Positions 1 through 6,261 of a stretch of DNA of 6,736 bases are shown here, in pieces. The position numbers were made by a program, and so were the translations under genes. Below the pieces are notes generated by a model. That model worked only from the letters and a program-made list of their open reading frames with translations, was not told where the DNA came from and ran no database searches. The stretch's first letter is position 1. Each line of letters opens with the position of its first letter. The DNA is taken from assembly GCA_050259035.1 (NCBI GenBank), contig JBLMZW010000004.1, forward strand, positions 1 to 6,736. Direction: 5' to 3'. This stretch comes from JBLMZW01 sp050259035 (GTDB lineage Bacteria; Bacillota; Syntrophomonadia; Syntrophomonadales; DTU052).

Positions 1-1183
1 CCAGCTTTAGGACAAATCTGGTGAAGACTATCGCCGTGAGCATGCTGGCAATAATACCTATGGAGAGGGTCACGGCAAAACCCTTAATCGGTCCGGTTCC
101 AAAGAACATCAGAACCAGAGCTGCGATCAGGGTGGTAAGGTTGGAATCGAAAATGGTCCAGAAGGCCCGATTAAATCCGGCTTCTATAGCTGCCTGAAGG
201 GTCTTTCCGGCACGCATCTCCTCTTTTACTCGCTCATAAATGATGATGTTGGCATCAACCGCCATACCGATTGATAGGATAAAACCAGCCATACCTGGAA
301 GGGTCAGGGTGGATCCCAGCAAGGCCATTACCCCCAGAACAATGAACGAATACAGCACCAGGGATATATCCGCCACAACTCCGGGCAGGCGATAGTAACC
401 CACCATGAATATTAAGATCATAAGCAAGCCGATAATACCGGCATTTATACTCTTATCCAGTGAATCCTGGCCCAGAAGTGGCCCAACCGTACGTTTTTCA
501 ATGATATCCAGAGTAACCGGCAGGGCACCCGAGCGCAGAAGTGCCGCGGTTTGCTCTGCTTCCTTTAAGGTTTCGAAACCGCCATGGATAAGCGCTTGAC
601 CATTGGGGATTTCCTCTTCGACCCCTGGATTGCTCTTAAGCTTGCCATCCAGATAAATGCCTATGGTTTTACCGACATTGGCCCGAGTTCCTTCGCGGAA
701 TAACTTGGCCCCGGTCTTATCAAAGGTCAAGGAAACCTGGGGCTGATTAGAGGCCTGGTCCAGTTCAGCCGTGGCATCTTTCAGGTGATCACCGGTAACA
801 ATGATATTACCGTTCATATCCCTGAACTCCAGCTGAGCTGTACTCTTTAATATGTTTGCCGCCTCTTCCGGGTCCCCTACTCCGGGCAGGTCTATTATTA
901 CCCGGCGGCTGCCTGAGGCCTGGATGGTCGGTTCCTTTACCCCTAATGTATCAACCCGGTCACGAAGAACGGTGATTGATTTCTGAATAGTATCAGAGGT
1001 TATCTTCTTTCCGGCTCTTTCCTTGGCCTCCAAAACCACATGGAGACCCCCTTTGAGGTCCATGCCTAAATTAAGATTCTTGGCGATTGGAATATATCCC
1101 ATCACCGACAGCACAGCTAGCACTGCAACCGCTACCACCACCATGATTAGTTTAACCACGCTGGTGGCATTAACGTTCTGCAT
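1..1183 (-). CDS. secD: Protein translocase subunit SecD (3' end cut by window edge)
   Basis: SecD works with SecF in the membrane and uses the proton motive force to help proteins out of the SecYEG channel on the outer face. The reading frame is open for 394 codons from ATG at 1181-1183 to the left edge, so the last few residues lie outside the window. A first membrane helix spans residues about 10-30 and is followed by the conserved motif DLKGG (42-46). A short extracytoplasmic P1-type domain comes next, without the long insertion of proteobacterial SecD. A membrane bundle starts near residue 246 and carries the signature GMAVDANIIIYER (306-318), with Asp310 in the helix thought to conduct protons. 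The start is supported by a purine-rich GGGGGAAGG just upstream. The gene lies 22 bases after the HD-domain gene, and secF is expected just beyond the left edge. Confidence in the family is very high. Confidence 0.97.
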   Translation of the reverse strand, partial: MQNVNATSVVKLIMVVVAVAVLAVLSVMGYIPIAKNLNLGMDLKGGLHVVLEAKERAGKKITSDTIQKSITVLRDRVDTLGVKEPTIQASGSRRVIIDLPGVGDPEEAANILKSTAQLEFRDMNGNIIVTGDHLKDATAELDQASNQPQVSLTFDKTGAKLFREGTRANVGKTIGIYLDGKLKSNPGVEEEIPNGQALIHGGFETLKEAEQTAALLRSGALPVTLDIIEKRTVGPLLGQDSLDKSINAGIIGLLMILIFMVGYYRLPGVVADISLVLYSFIVLGVMALLGSTLTLPGMAGFILSIGMAVDANIIIYERVKEEMRAGKTLQAAIEAGFNRAFWTIFDSNLTTLIAALVLMFFGTGPIKGFAVTLSIGIIASMLTAIVFTRFVLKL

Positions 1184-1205
1184 CAAACCTTCCCCCTTTT
1201 TAGAT

Positions 1206-1874
1206 TTAGAGCAGCTTGGCCCCATTGATCAGTAATTGGAACTTACAATCCAGGAATCCTGCTGCCCGGCGGCACATAATCATCCGGGTCAGGAATATTT
1301 CAAAGTACTCCATTACCGGACAGATTTCGGTTTCAATGGAAAGCTCCATAGTTATTACCCGGTTCTCACCATTGATCGTCAGAATGGATTCATTGACCGC
1401 ATAGTTGACCCGGTCGTGAATATCGAAAGTCGCAATATCACGATTTCGAACTCGTGAGCGATGTACATGGCTTTTGTCGGCCATTATTAAAGCAGCGGCA
1501 ACTCGGTTAACCGGTTGGCCACTGCCCTCGTCATGGTTGCCAATCGCTGCTGCAATCGCCGAAACCTCATCAGGCGGCATGCCCATTTTCTGCAGAATAT
1601 GCATAGCCATGAGCGCTCCGCTCTGGCTATGTCCACTTCTATTTATAACATTCCCTATATCATGCATGAAACCGGCAATTGCTGCCAGTTCTACCTCCCG
1701 GGCACCAATACCTAGTTCCAGGAGGATGTAGCGGCTGCGTTCGGAAACCAGGGAAACATGCATTTTGCCATGGTCGGTATATCCCAGAACACCGAGGTAT
1801 TCATTACCTTTAGCGATTAGGGCGTTTACCAGTGGATCTAACATTATTTCCTGCAGGGTGACTATTTGGGCCAC
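1206..1874 (-). CDS. HD-domain metal-dependent phosphohydrolase
   Basis: This is a 222-residue soluble protein starting at GTG. It carries an HD-superfamily core: His35/His39 (GYTDHGKMH), the His71-Asp72 doublet (GFMHDIGN), His82, His114-Asp115 (GNHDE) and Asp133-Lys134 (MADKSHVHR). These are the expected metal ligands of an HD hydrolase. The extra histidines would allow two metals, as in HD-GYP-like enzymes, but the GYP motif is absent. Residues about 140-222 look like an alpha/beta domain I cannot assign. The substrate is unknown; HD enzymes hydrolyse nucleotides, cyclic dinucleotides or other phosphoesters. The GTG is one base after the yajC stop, and its GGAGG lies across the end of yajC, which implies translational coupling. 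The position between yajC and secD suggests co-expression with the Sec accessory complex. I recall a similar arrangement in other Clostridia, but no established role. Confidence 0.88.
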   Translation of the reverse strand: MAQIVTLQEIMLDPLVNALIAKGNEYLGVLGYTDHGKMHVSLVSERSRYILLELGIGAREVELAAIAGFMHDIGNVINRSGHSQSGALMAMHILQKMGMPPDEVSAIAAAIGNHDEGSGQPVNRVAAALIMADKSHVHRSRVRNRDIATFDIHDRVNYAVNESILTINGENRVITMELSIETEICPVMEYFEIFLTRMIMCRRAAGFLDCKFQLLINGAKLL

Positions 1875-1875
1875 T

Positions 1876-2175
1876 TTATTCCTCCGACTGCAGATAAGCT
1901 ACTGCAGTTTTTAGAATCTCAATATCGCTGTTATCACTAACTTTAATAATCACGGTCTTTTCCTTAACTTTCTTGACTTCTCCGTATAGACCGCCAATGG
2001 TAACTATTTTATCATGAACCTTGAGGTTTTGCACCAATTCCTTGTGGCTCTTTTCCTGTTTCTTGCGGGGCATAATTATCAGGAAGTAAAATATGGCAAA
2101 GAACGCCACCAGCATCCACAAAGCGCTGGTCCAGGTCTGCTGGGCGGCTGTCTTCACGGCAAATATTTCTAACAT
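1876..2175 (-). CDS. yajC: Preprotein translocase accessory subunit YajC
   Basis: YajC is a small single-pass membrane protein that associates with SecDF in the Sec holotranslocon. The 99-residue product has a short N-terminal segment, one membrane helix at about residues 17-35, then the hallmark MPRKKQ (35-40) at the cytoplasmic boundary. A small cytoplasmic beta domain follows, with the family pattern of a conserved V/I-x-T-x-GG (here IVTIGGLYG) and a terminal AYLQ-like stretch. Length and layout match the family. ATG at 2173-2175 follows a strong AAAGGAGG at a 6-base spacing. The gene starts 29 bases after tgt, so it is probably in the same transcript, the classical tgt-yajC-secD order. 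It is coupled to the downstream HD gene. Confidence 0.96.
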   Translation of the reverse strand: MLEIFAVKTAAQQTWTSALWMLVAFFAIFYFLIIMPRKKQEKSHKELVQNLKVHDKIVTIGGLYGEVKKVKEKTVIIKVSDNSDIEILKTAVAYLQSEE

Positions 2176-2204
2176 GTTATCCCTCCTTTCTTAATTGAAC
2201 ATAA

Positions 2205-3323
2205 TTATGGAACCGTGTCTATCGTTTTCCTATTAAGGAATTCCTGATAGAATTCACCAAAAGTACCACTTTCGATACCCTGTCTGATTCCTCTCATCAA
2301 TTTTACCAGAAAATAAACGTTGTGGTAACTTAACAACCTTAACCCTAAAATTTCTCCTGCTTTAACCAGGTGACGCAGGTAAGCACGGCTATACCCCCGG
2401 CATACCCGGCACGAGCAAGCAGAATCCAATGGTCCGAAGTCTTCTGCGAATTGTTGATTGCGCAAATTTATCCGTCCAGAACTGGTATATCCGGTACCAT
2501 GCCGGGCCAATCGGGTTGGCATTACGCAGTCAAACATATCAATCCCTCGCGCCACCCCTTCAATCAAGTCTTCCGGGGTTCCAACCCCCATCAGATAACG
2601 TGGTTTCTCTTGCGGAAGCAGGTGGTTTGCCTCTTCAATCATAGAGTACATTATTTCCTTGGGTTCCCCTACGCTTAGACCTCCAATGGCATAGCCCGGT
2701 AAGTCTAGATCAACCAGTTGGGCTGCACTTTTTGCCCTTAATTCAGGATAGCCCCCGCCCTGAATAATTCCGAACAAGGCCTGGTCCGAGCGGGTGTGGC
2801 TGTTTTTACATCTGGCCGCCCATTCGCCGGTACGTTTGACCGCCCTTTCTACCTCCTCAAAACTCGCCGGGTAGGGTGGACATTCATCAAAGCACATAGC
2901 TATGTCAGCCCCCAGAGCCTCCTGTATCTCCATACATATTTCGGGATTCAGATAATGAATAGAGCCGTCAATGTGAGAACTGAATTGCACCCCGTCGTCG
3001 CTTATACGGCGTAATCCTTTTAGACTGAAAACCTGAAACCCACCGCTGTCAGTTAAGAAAGACTGGTGGTAATTCGTAAACTGGTGTAGGCCTCCGGCCC
3101 TTTTAACAATATCAGCACCTGGCCTGAGATGAAGATGATAAGTATTGGCCAGGATGATGCCATCCCCGATCTCGTAGAGATCTTCCGGTGTCAATGTTTT
3201 AACCGTAGCCTGGGTTCCCACTGGCATGAACACCGGGGTTTCAATCATACCATGGGATGTTATTATTCTTCCCCGCCGGGCTCTGGTATGCTGACATTTT
3301 TGCTGTAGTTTATAACTGAACAC
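2205..3323 (-). CDS. tgt: Queuine/preQ1 tRNA-ribosyltransferase Tgt
   Basis: Bacterial Tgt replaces guanine 34 of GUN-anticodon tRNAs (Asp, Asn, His, Tyr) with preQ1, a base-exchange step in queuosine synthesis. The 372-residue length is typical. Visible motifs are Asp92 in TDSGGFQVFSL, which contacts the base and acts as the acid/base residue; Asp265 in MFDCVMPTR, the expected covalent nucleophile; and the zinc site Cys303-x-Cys305-x2-Cys308 with His334 (CSCRVC ... SYHN). The substrate-pocket segment GIIQGG (185-190) and GGLSVGE (214-220) are also present. The start is GTG at 3321-3323, preceded by GGAGG at a 5-base spacing. It lies just downstream of queA, which encodes the next pathway step, across a stem-loop. 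All catalytic residues I can check are intact. Confidence 0.98.
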   Translation of the reverse strand: MFSYKLQQKCQHTRARRGRIITSHGMIETPVFMPVGTQATVKTLTPEDLYEIGDGIILANTYHLHLRPGADIVKRAGGLHQFTNYHQSFLTDSGGFQVFSLKGLRRISDDGVQFSSHIDGSIHYLNPEICMEIQEALGADIAMCFDECPPYPASFEEVERAVKRTGEWAARCKNSHTRSDQALFGIIQGGGYPELRAKSAAQLVDLDLPGYAIGGLSVGEPKEIMYSMIEEANHLLPQEKPRYLMGVGTPEDLIEGVARGIDMFDCVMPTRLARHGTGYTSSGRINLRNQQFAEDFGPLDSACSCRVCRGYSRAYLRHLVKAGEILGLRLLSYHNVYFLVKLMRGIRQGIESGTFGEFYQEFLNRKTIDTVP

Positions 3324-3339
3324 CTGATCCTCCGCTTAA

Positions 3340-3361
3340 AAGCAGGGGAAATCCCCTGCTT
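3340..3361 (-). terminator. Stem-loop at the queA-tgt junction (weak terminator or attenuator)
   Basis: There is a perfect 9-bp inverted repeat AAGCAGGGG / CCCCTGCTT with a 4-base loop. On the minus strand the stem begins inside the queA TAA stop and is followed by only four T before AAGCGGAGG, the tgt ribosome binding site. The stem is GC-rich enough to be stable, but the T tract is poor. Partial termination, protection of the queA mRNA 3' end, or modulation of tgt translation are all possible. A complete stop seems unlikely because tgt has no separate promoter that I can see. Confidence 0.5.
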
Positions 3362-4400
3362 AAATAATCATCATGGCATCACCGTAACTGAAAAACCGGT
3401 AGTCGGCATCGACCGCATGCCGGTAAGCCTTGCGCATTAAGGCCATCCCGCCAAAGGTATAAACCAGCATAAGTAAAGATGACCGCGGCAGATGAAAATT
3501 GGTGACCATAGCATCAACGACATGAAACTCGTATCCAGGATAAATAAAAAGGGATGTTTCCTTACGGCCCGGAACCAGTTTATTCTCTTGCCAGGAACTT
3601 TCCAGGGTTCTTACTGAAGTGGTACCTACCGCAACAATTCGCTTGCCTTCGTCCCGAGCCCGGTTTAGGGTTAAAGACTGCACCTGACCCAGCTCATAAA
3701 CCTCCTGATGCATTTGGTGATCGCGAATATCGTCAACCTGTACGGGCCTAAACGTTCCCAGCCCCACATGAAGCACCAGTTTAATAATCTCGACTCCGTT
3801 TTCAGCAATCGCCCGTAATAACTCACCAGTAAAATGAAGTCCTGCAGTTGGCGCCGCCGCGGACCCATATTCCCGGGCATAAACCGTCTGATAGTCAGCG
3901 ACATCATCTTCCCGGGGAGACCGACCTATATAAGGCGGCAGCGGAACCTGTCCAATTTCATCAAGGGTCTTGAACCAGTCGTCATATCCGTAGAATTCTA
4001 TCAATTTTCCGCCCGGAAAAGACAGGTCCTTTTTGACCCGCCCCTTTAGCTGTCCATTGCCAAAATCCAAGACAGCTCCGGGCCGCATTCTCTTGGCCGG
4101 TTTAACCAGGCAAGCCCATCCGCCTTCTTCCGCATGCAGCAGCAACGCCTCGATGCTTCCGCCGGTATCCTCCTTTACTCCCAGAAGACGTGCCGGAATA
4201 ACCTTGGTCTCGTTTATTACTAAAACATCCCGGCAATTCAGAATTCCTGCTATATCATGAAAGACCAAATCCTGAAGTAAATCGTTTTTTCTGTCAACCA
4301 ACAGTAACCGGGAATTATCGCGAGGATGGCATGGAAACTGAGCTACCTTCTCCGGCGGCAATTCGAAGTCATAGGTTCTAATATCAAATATATCCATCAT
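3360..4400 (-). CDS. queA: S-adenosylmethionine:tRNA ribosyltransferase-isomerase QueA
   Basis: QueA transfers and isomerises the ribosyl group of SAM onto preQ1 in tRNA, giving epoxyqueuosine and releasing adenine and methionine. With the chosen start the protein has 346 residues, close to the usual 340-350. Family blocks run in order: YDFELPPEKVAQ near the N terminus, KPAKR (about 101-105), PLPPYI, GSAAAPTAGLHFT (179-191), HVGLGTFRPV (211-220), GTTSVRTLES (249-258), YPGYEF with TNFHLPRSSL (300-309), and the C-terminal YRFFSYGDAM. The start is uncertain. ATG at 4398-4400 or 4395-4397 fits the family N terminus and follows a weak GGGG. An upstream ATG at 4422-4424 would add eight residues and has GCAGG at a 6-base spacing. 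The gene follows the SpoIID-like gene after a short gap and precedes tgt. Confidence 0.97.
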   Translation of the reverse strand: MMDIFDIRTYDFELPPEKVAQFPCHPRDNSRLLLVDRKNDLLQDLVFHDIAGILNCRDVLVINETKVIPARLLGVKEDTGGSIEALLLHAEEGGWACLVKPAKRMRPGAVLDFGNGQLKGRVKKDLSFPGGKLIEFYGYDDWFKTLDEIGQVPLPPYIGRSPREDDVADYQTVYAREYGSAAAPTAGLHFTGELLRAIAENGVEIIKLVLHVGLGTFRPVQVDDIRDHQMHQEVYELGQVQSLTLNRARDEGKRIVAVGTTSVRTLESSWQENKLVPGRKETSLFIYPGYEFHVVDAMVTNFHLPRSSLLMLVYTFGGMALMRKAYRHAVDADYRFFSYGDAMMII

Positions 4401-4446
4401 CTCTGCAAGCCCCAAACCAGTCATTTGTGGCCTGCGTCCTCACTGT

Positions 4447-4475
4447 TTTATAGTAGGATTTACTTCTTACGTTAA
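4447..4475 (-). promoter_or_regulatory. Possible SigA promoter upstream of queA
   Basis: On the minus strand, TTAACG (4475-4470, 4 of 6 to TTGACA) is followed after 17 bases by TATAAA (4452-4447, 5 of 6 to TATAAT). This lies in the gap between the SpoIID-like stop and queA. A start near 4440 would leave a very short leader. It would separate constitutive queuosine/Sec expression from a sporulation-linked gene upstream. It is a consensus match by eye only. Confidence 0.35.
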
Positions 4476-4476
4476 A

Positions 4477-5880
4477 TCATTCCGAACAAAGCAAGGTCAC
4501 TAGGCTCGTACTTTCATAGTAAAAACTAAGAATATCCGTGTAGCTCAAGCCCTGTTTGGCAGCACTGTACGCCCCCCACTGTGACATTCCTACTCCATGA
4601 CCCCATCCATGACCGACAATCTGCAAGGCTCCCGGGCTTTTCTGGTAGGTTTGCAGCCCGGAAGAAGTCATGACCTGGAACGAATTCGATCCCCAGTTGA
4701 AAGGTAAAATCAGGCTCTGGTTGCGAACCGTCCAGCCCGATAGTCCCCCATTTAGATTAATAATTTCCCCGTATCCATTAACCACGGAATAGCTGGCATC
4801 GCTGCTTATATCAAACATATTGCTCATAAAGCTCTGTTTGTTAACCGTAGTGCTAAAGCCCGGGTTAAACAGTTTACCGAAATCCGATCCCGTCATCTGC
4901 AATTGTTTCCCGTTAGTGTCCGTAATAGTCACTGTAGAAACCCGGCCCGATGGATATTTTGTTAAAGATACCGAAGAAATATAAGCGATATCAGGATTCT
5001 TTACCCTCAATAAATCATAAAGTGATTTTCCTGTACCATCCGGAGCGAGGCTTATCTGTAGGCTCCAGTCGCTAAGCCCATAACCCATGCTGTAAGGGTC
5101 TGGTTTTCCCTTTAAATAGGAAAAATCCGAGCCGAAAACGTTGCGATTATCCTCGGTGTATCCCCCGCTGTTTGAATTATAAAGAGCATAAATTAGAGTA
5201 CCCTGATCGTCAATCAAAACCTGGCCCGCGGAGGCATCGACCGCCTGCCGGCAAAGCTCGCCTTCGCAGTCATAACCCCCATAAACCTGGCAATGATTGG
5301 CGTTACAGACGGAAAATCCGTCAGCCCCATGTTTCACCTGGTTCTTGGCCGCATAAGTTCGGGCCGCGACTGCTTGAGCTTTTAAAGCCTCCAGAGGCCA
5401 CTCATTGCTCATCTCTTTAGGAAGCACCCCATAAAGATATTGCTCCAGAGGGAGTTCATTTATAATTACCATTGCTGTATCGGTGAGATTAAGGGTTATA
5501 CTGACACTTCCGCGGTAGCGTTTGCCCTTGTAGGAGAATAAGGACGGATTGGCATCCCCGGTGGGAGTTAAGACAATGGATTTATAATTGCCTGCACTAT
5601 AGTTGCTGTCGGTGCTGACAGAAGCGAATTGAATCTTTTGTGAACTAAAGACTGCCCGCCACTGGGAACCAGGCCCTGCGGTAGTAATAGGATTGCCATC
5701 AGCCAGTACCTGATAAGACCCGGCTTCAATCTTTATATCACTGGTCAGGTCGGTAGTACTGAGACCAACTTTAATATTGGTCGGAGCACTTACGCCCAGG
5801 GCCTTCCCGGGGCTTAACCAACAAACGCCGGCTATAAACACCGTTATGTAAAATATCCCGATCAGCAACTTTTTCCCCAT
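4477..5880 (-). CDS. SpoIID/LytB-family peptidoglycan lytic transglycosylase
   Basis: SpoIID-family enzymes cut glycan strands lacking stem peptides and drive peptidoglycan remodelling during engulfment of the forespore. The product has 467 residues from ATG at 5878-5880. A hydrophobic anchor or signal segment (residues 5-22) puts it outside the membrane. An N-terminal region of about 120 residues of unclear, probably beta, fold precedes the core. The core shows PLEQYLYGVLPKEMS with the presumed catalytic Glu156, then ALKAQAVAARTYA (165-177), CNANHCQVYGG (192-202) matching the zinc-site region of SpoIID, and the hallmark GHGWGHGVGMSQWGA (423-437). It is longer than B. subtilis SpoIID, which I recall as about 340 residues, and sits beside queA rather than in the canonical spoIID locus. 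It may therefore be a paralogue, so no gene symbol is given. An in-frame TTG at 5926-5928 would add 16 residues but is poorly spaced from its GGA. Confidence 0.93.
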   Translation of the reverse strand: MGKKLLIGIFYITVFIAGVCWLSPGKALGVSAPTNIKVGLSTTDLTSDIKIEAGSYQVLADGNPITTAGPGSQWRAVFSSQKIQFASVSTDSNYSAGNYKSIVLTPTGDANPSLFSYKGKRYRGSVSITLNLTDTAMVIINELPLEQYLYGVLPKEMSNEWPLEALKAQAVAARTYAAKNQVKHGADGFSVCNANHCQVYGGYDCEGELCRQAVDASAGQVLIDDQGTLIYALYNSNSGGYTEDNRNVFGSDFSYLKGKPDPYSMGYGLSDWSLQISLAPDGTGKSLYDLLRVKNPDIAYISSVSLTKYPSGRVSTVTITDTNGKQLQMTGSDFGKLFNPGFSTTVNKQSFMSNMFDISSDASYSVVNGYGEIINLNGGLSGWTVRNQSLILPFNWGSNSFQVMTSSGLQTYQKSPGALQIVGHGWGHGVGMSQWGAYSAAKQGLSYTDILSFYYESTSLVTLLCSE

Positions 5881-5886
5881 CAGTTT

Positions 5887-5893
5887 CTCCCTC
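5887..5893 (-). promoter_or_regulatory. Ribosome binding site deciding the SpoIID-like start
   Basis: GAGGGAG on the minus strand lies 6 bases before ATG 5880. The alternative TTG at 5928 has its GGA only two bases away. The hydrophobic N-terminal segment begins right after the chosen Met-Gly-Lys-Lys, as expected for an export signal. Confidence 0.75.
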
Positions 5894-5957
5894 GACTTTT
5901 TGTGAGAAATTCGATGGTGATTGGCCAAATTCCTTTTTTAGACCAGGGAGGGATTCA

Positions 5958-5986
5958 GTTGTCTGACCCTAGGAATCTATTTATAC
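5958..5986 (-). promoter_or_regulatory. Possible SigE-type sporulation promoter upstream of the SpoIID-like gene
   Basis: On the minus strand GTATAAA (5986-5980) is followed after 14 bases by CAGACAAC (5965-5958). From memory the mother-cell SigE consensus is roughly kmATATT, a spacer of about 14, and CATACAnT. The -10 part matches at most positions and the -35 part only partly. The spacing is right, and spoIID is a classical SigE target. The site lies about 75-110 bases before the start codon, in the only gap longer than 100 bases in the window. A SigA reading (TATAAA as -10) finds no convincing -35. Confidence 0.35.
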
Positions 5987-6024
5987 TTTTTGGTTAGCCC
6001 AATAACTTGCATTGTTTGAGTTTT

Positions 6025-6261
6025 TCAGGGGCCAAAAAATCGGCCCCCGGTCCCCAGGAAGTAGACCACTCCCCAGGTCAAGATAAAGATCATAACAGCC
6101 GCTCCAAGATATAGCCAGTATTCCCGGTATTCTCTGACGAAGATTTCGCTTCCGATTTCCACCGGCCGCTTATAGTTAAAGGTACGGAATTCGCCCTCAT
6201 CGGTCAGAACGACGACATTCTTTTCCTGGCGCTGCAGGACAACTCCTTTAATCAGAGCCAC
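6025..6261 (-). CDS. RsgI-N-like anti-sigma domain with one membrane helix, no sensor domain
   Basis: This is a 78-residue protein starting at GTG. Residues 4-43 resemble the RsgI N-terminal anti-sigma domain as I remember it: KGVVLQ, then VVVLTDEGEF, then VEIGSEIFV, a small beta unit with the characteristic L-T-x-x-G-E-F turn. In known systems this cytoplasmic domain binds the C-terminal domain of SigI and holds it inactive. One membrane helix follows (about 49-70), and the protein ends after eight more residues (TGGRFFGP). The large extracellular sensor or autocleaving region of ordinary RsgI proteins is absent. The gene overlaps the upstream SigI-C-like gene by 14 bases and has a near-perfect ribosome binding site inside it. 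This looks like a deliberately coupled partner pair. Domain identity is from pattern memory, not a search. A generic small membrane protein is the alternative. Confidence 0.72.
   Translation of the reverse strand: MALIKGVVLQRQEKNVVVLTDEGEFRTFNYKRPVEIGSEIFVREYREYWLYLGAAVMIFILTWGVVYFLGTGGRFFGP

Noticed and set aside
405..1235. Plus-strand open frames over secD
   Set aside because: They lie opposite a well-conserved secD frame and show no recognisable protein features.
1216..1731. Plus-strand open frames opposite the HD gene
   Set aside because: They are antisense shadows with composition typical of reversed coding sequence and no ribosome binding sites or motifs.
3324..3359. preQ1 riboswitch before tgt
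   Set aside because: The gap is only 36 bases and holds just the perfect hairpin. The A-rich tail and pseudoknot pattern of a preQ1 aptamer is not visible.
2370..4260. Plus-strand open frames opposite tgt and queA, and a minus-strand off-frame ORF at 3671-3907
   Set aside because: All are out-of-frame shadows of intact, strongly conserved enzymes.
5881..5928. TTG at 5926-5928 as the start of the SpoIID-like protein
   Set aside because: Its GGA is only two bases away and it would put a charged 16-residue stretch before the export signal. The ATG at 5880 has a well-spaced GAGGGAG.
5944..5965. Imperfect inverted repeat GGGTCAG / CTGAATCCC upstream of the SpoIID-like gene
   Set aside because: The stem is interrupted by a two-base bulge and no T tract follows. 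It overlaps the possible -10 box, and there is no support for it as an operator.
6028..6047. GGGGCC/GGCCCC inverted repeat at the end of the RsgI-like gene as a terminator
   Set aside because: The 6-bp stem has its T run inside the loop, and the minus-strand sequence after it is TGAAAAAC with no T tract, so it does not look like an intrinsic terminator.
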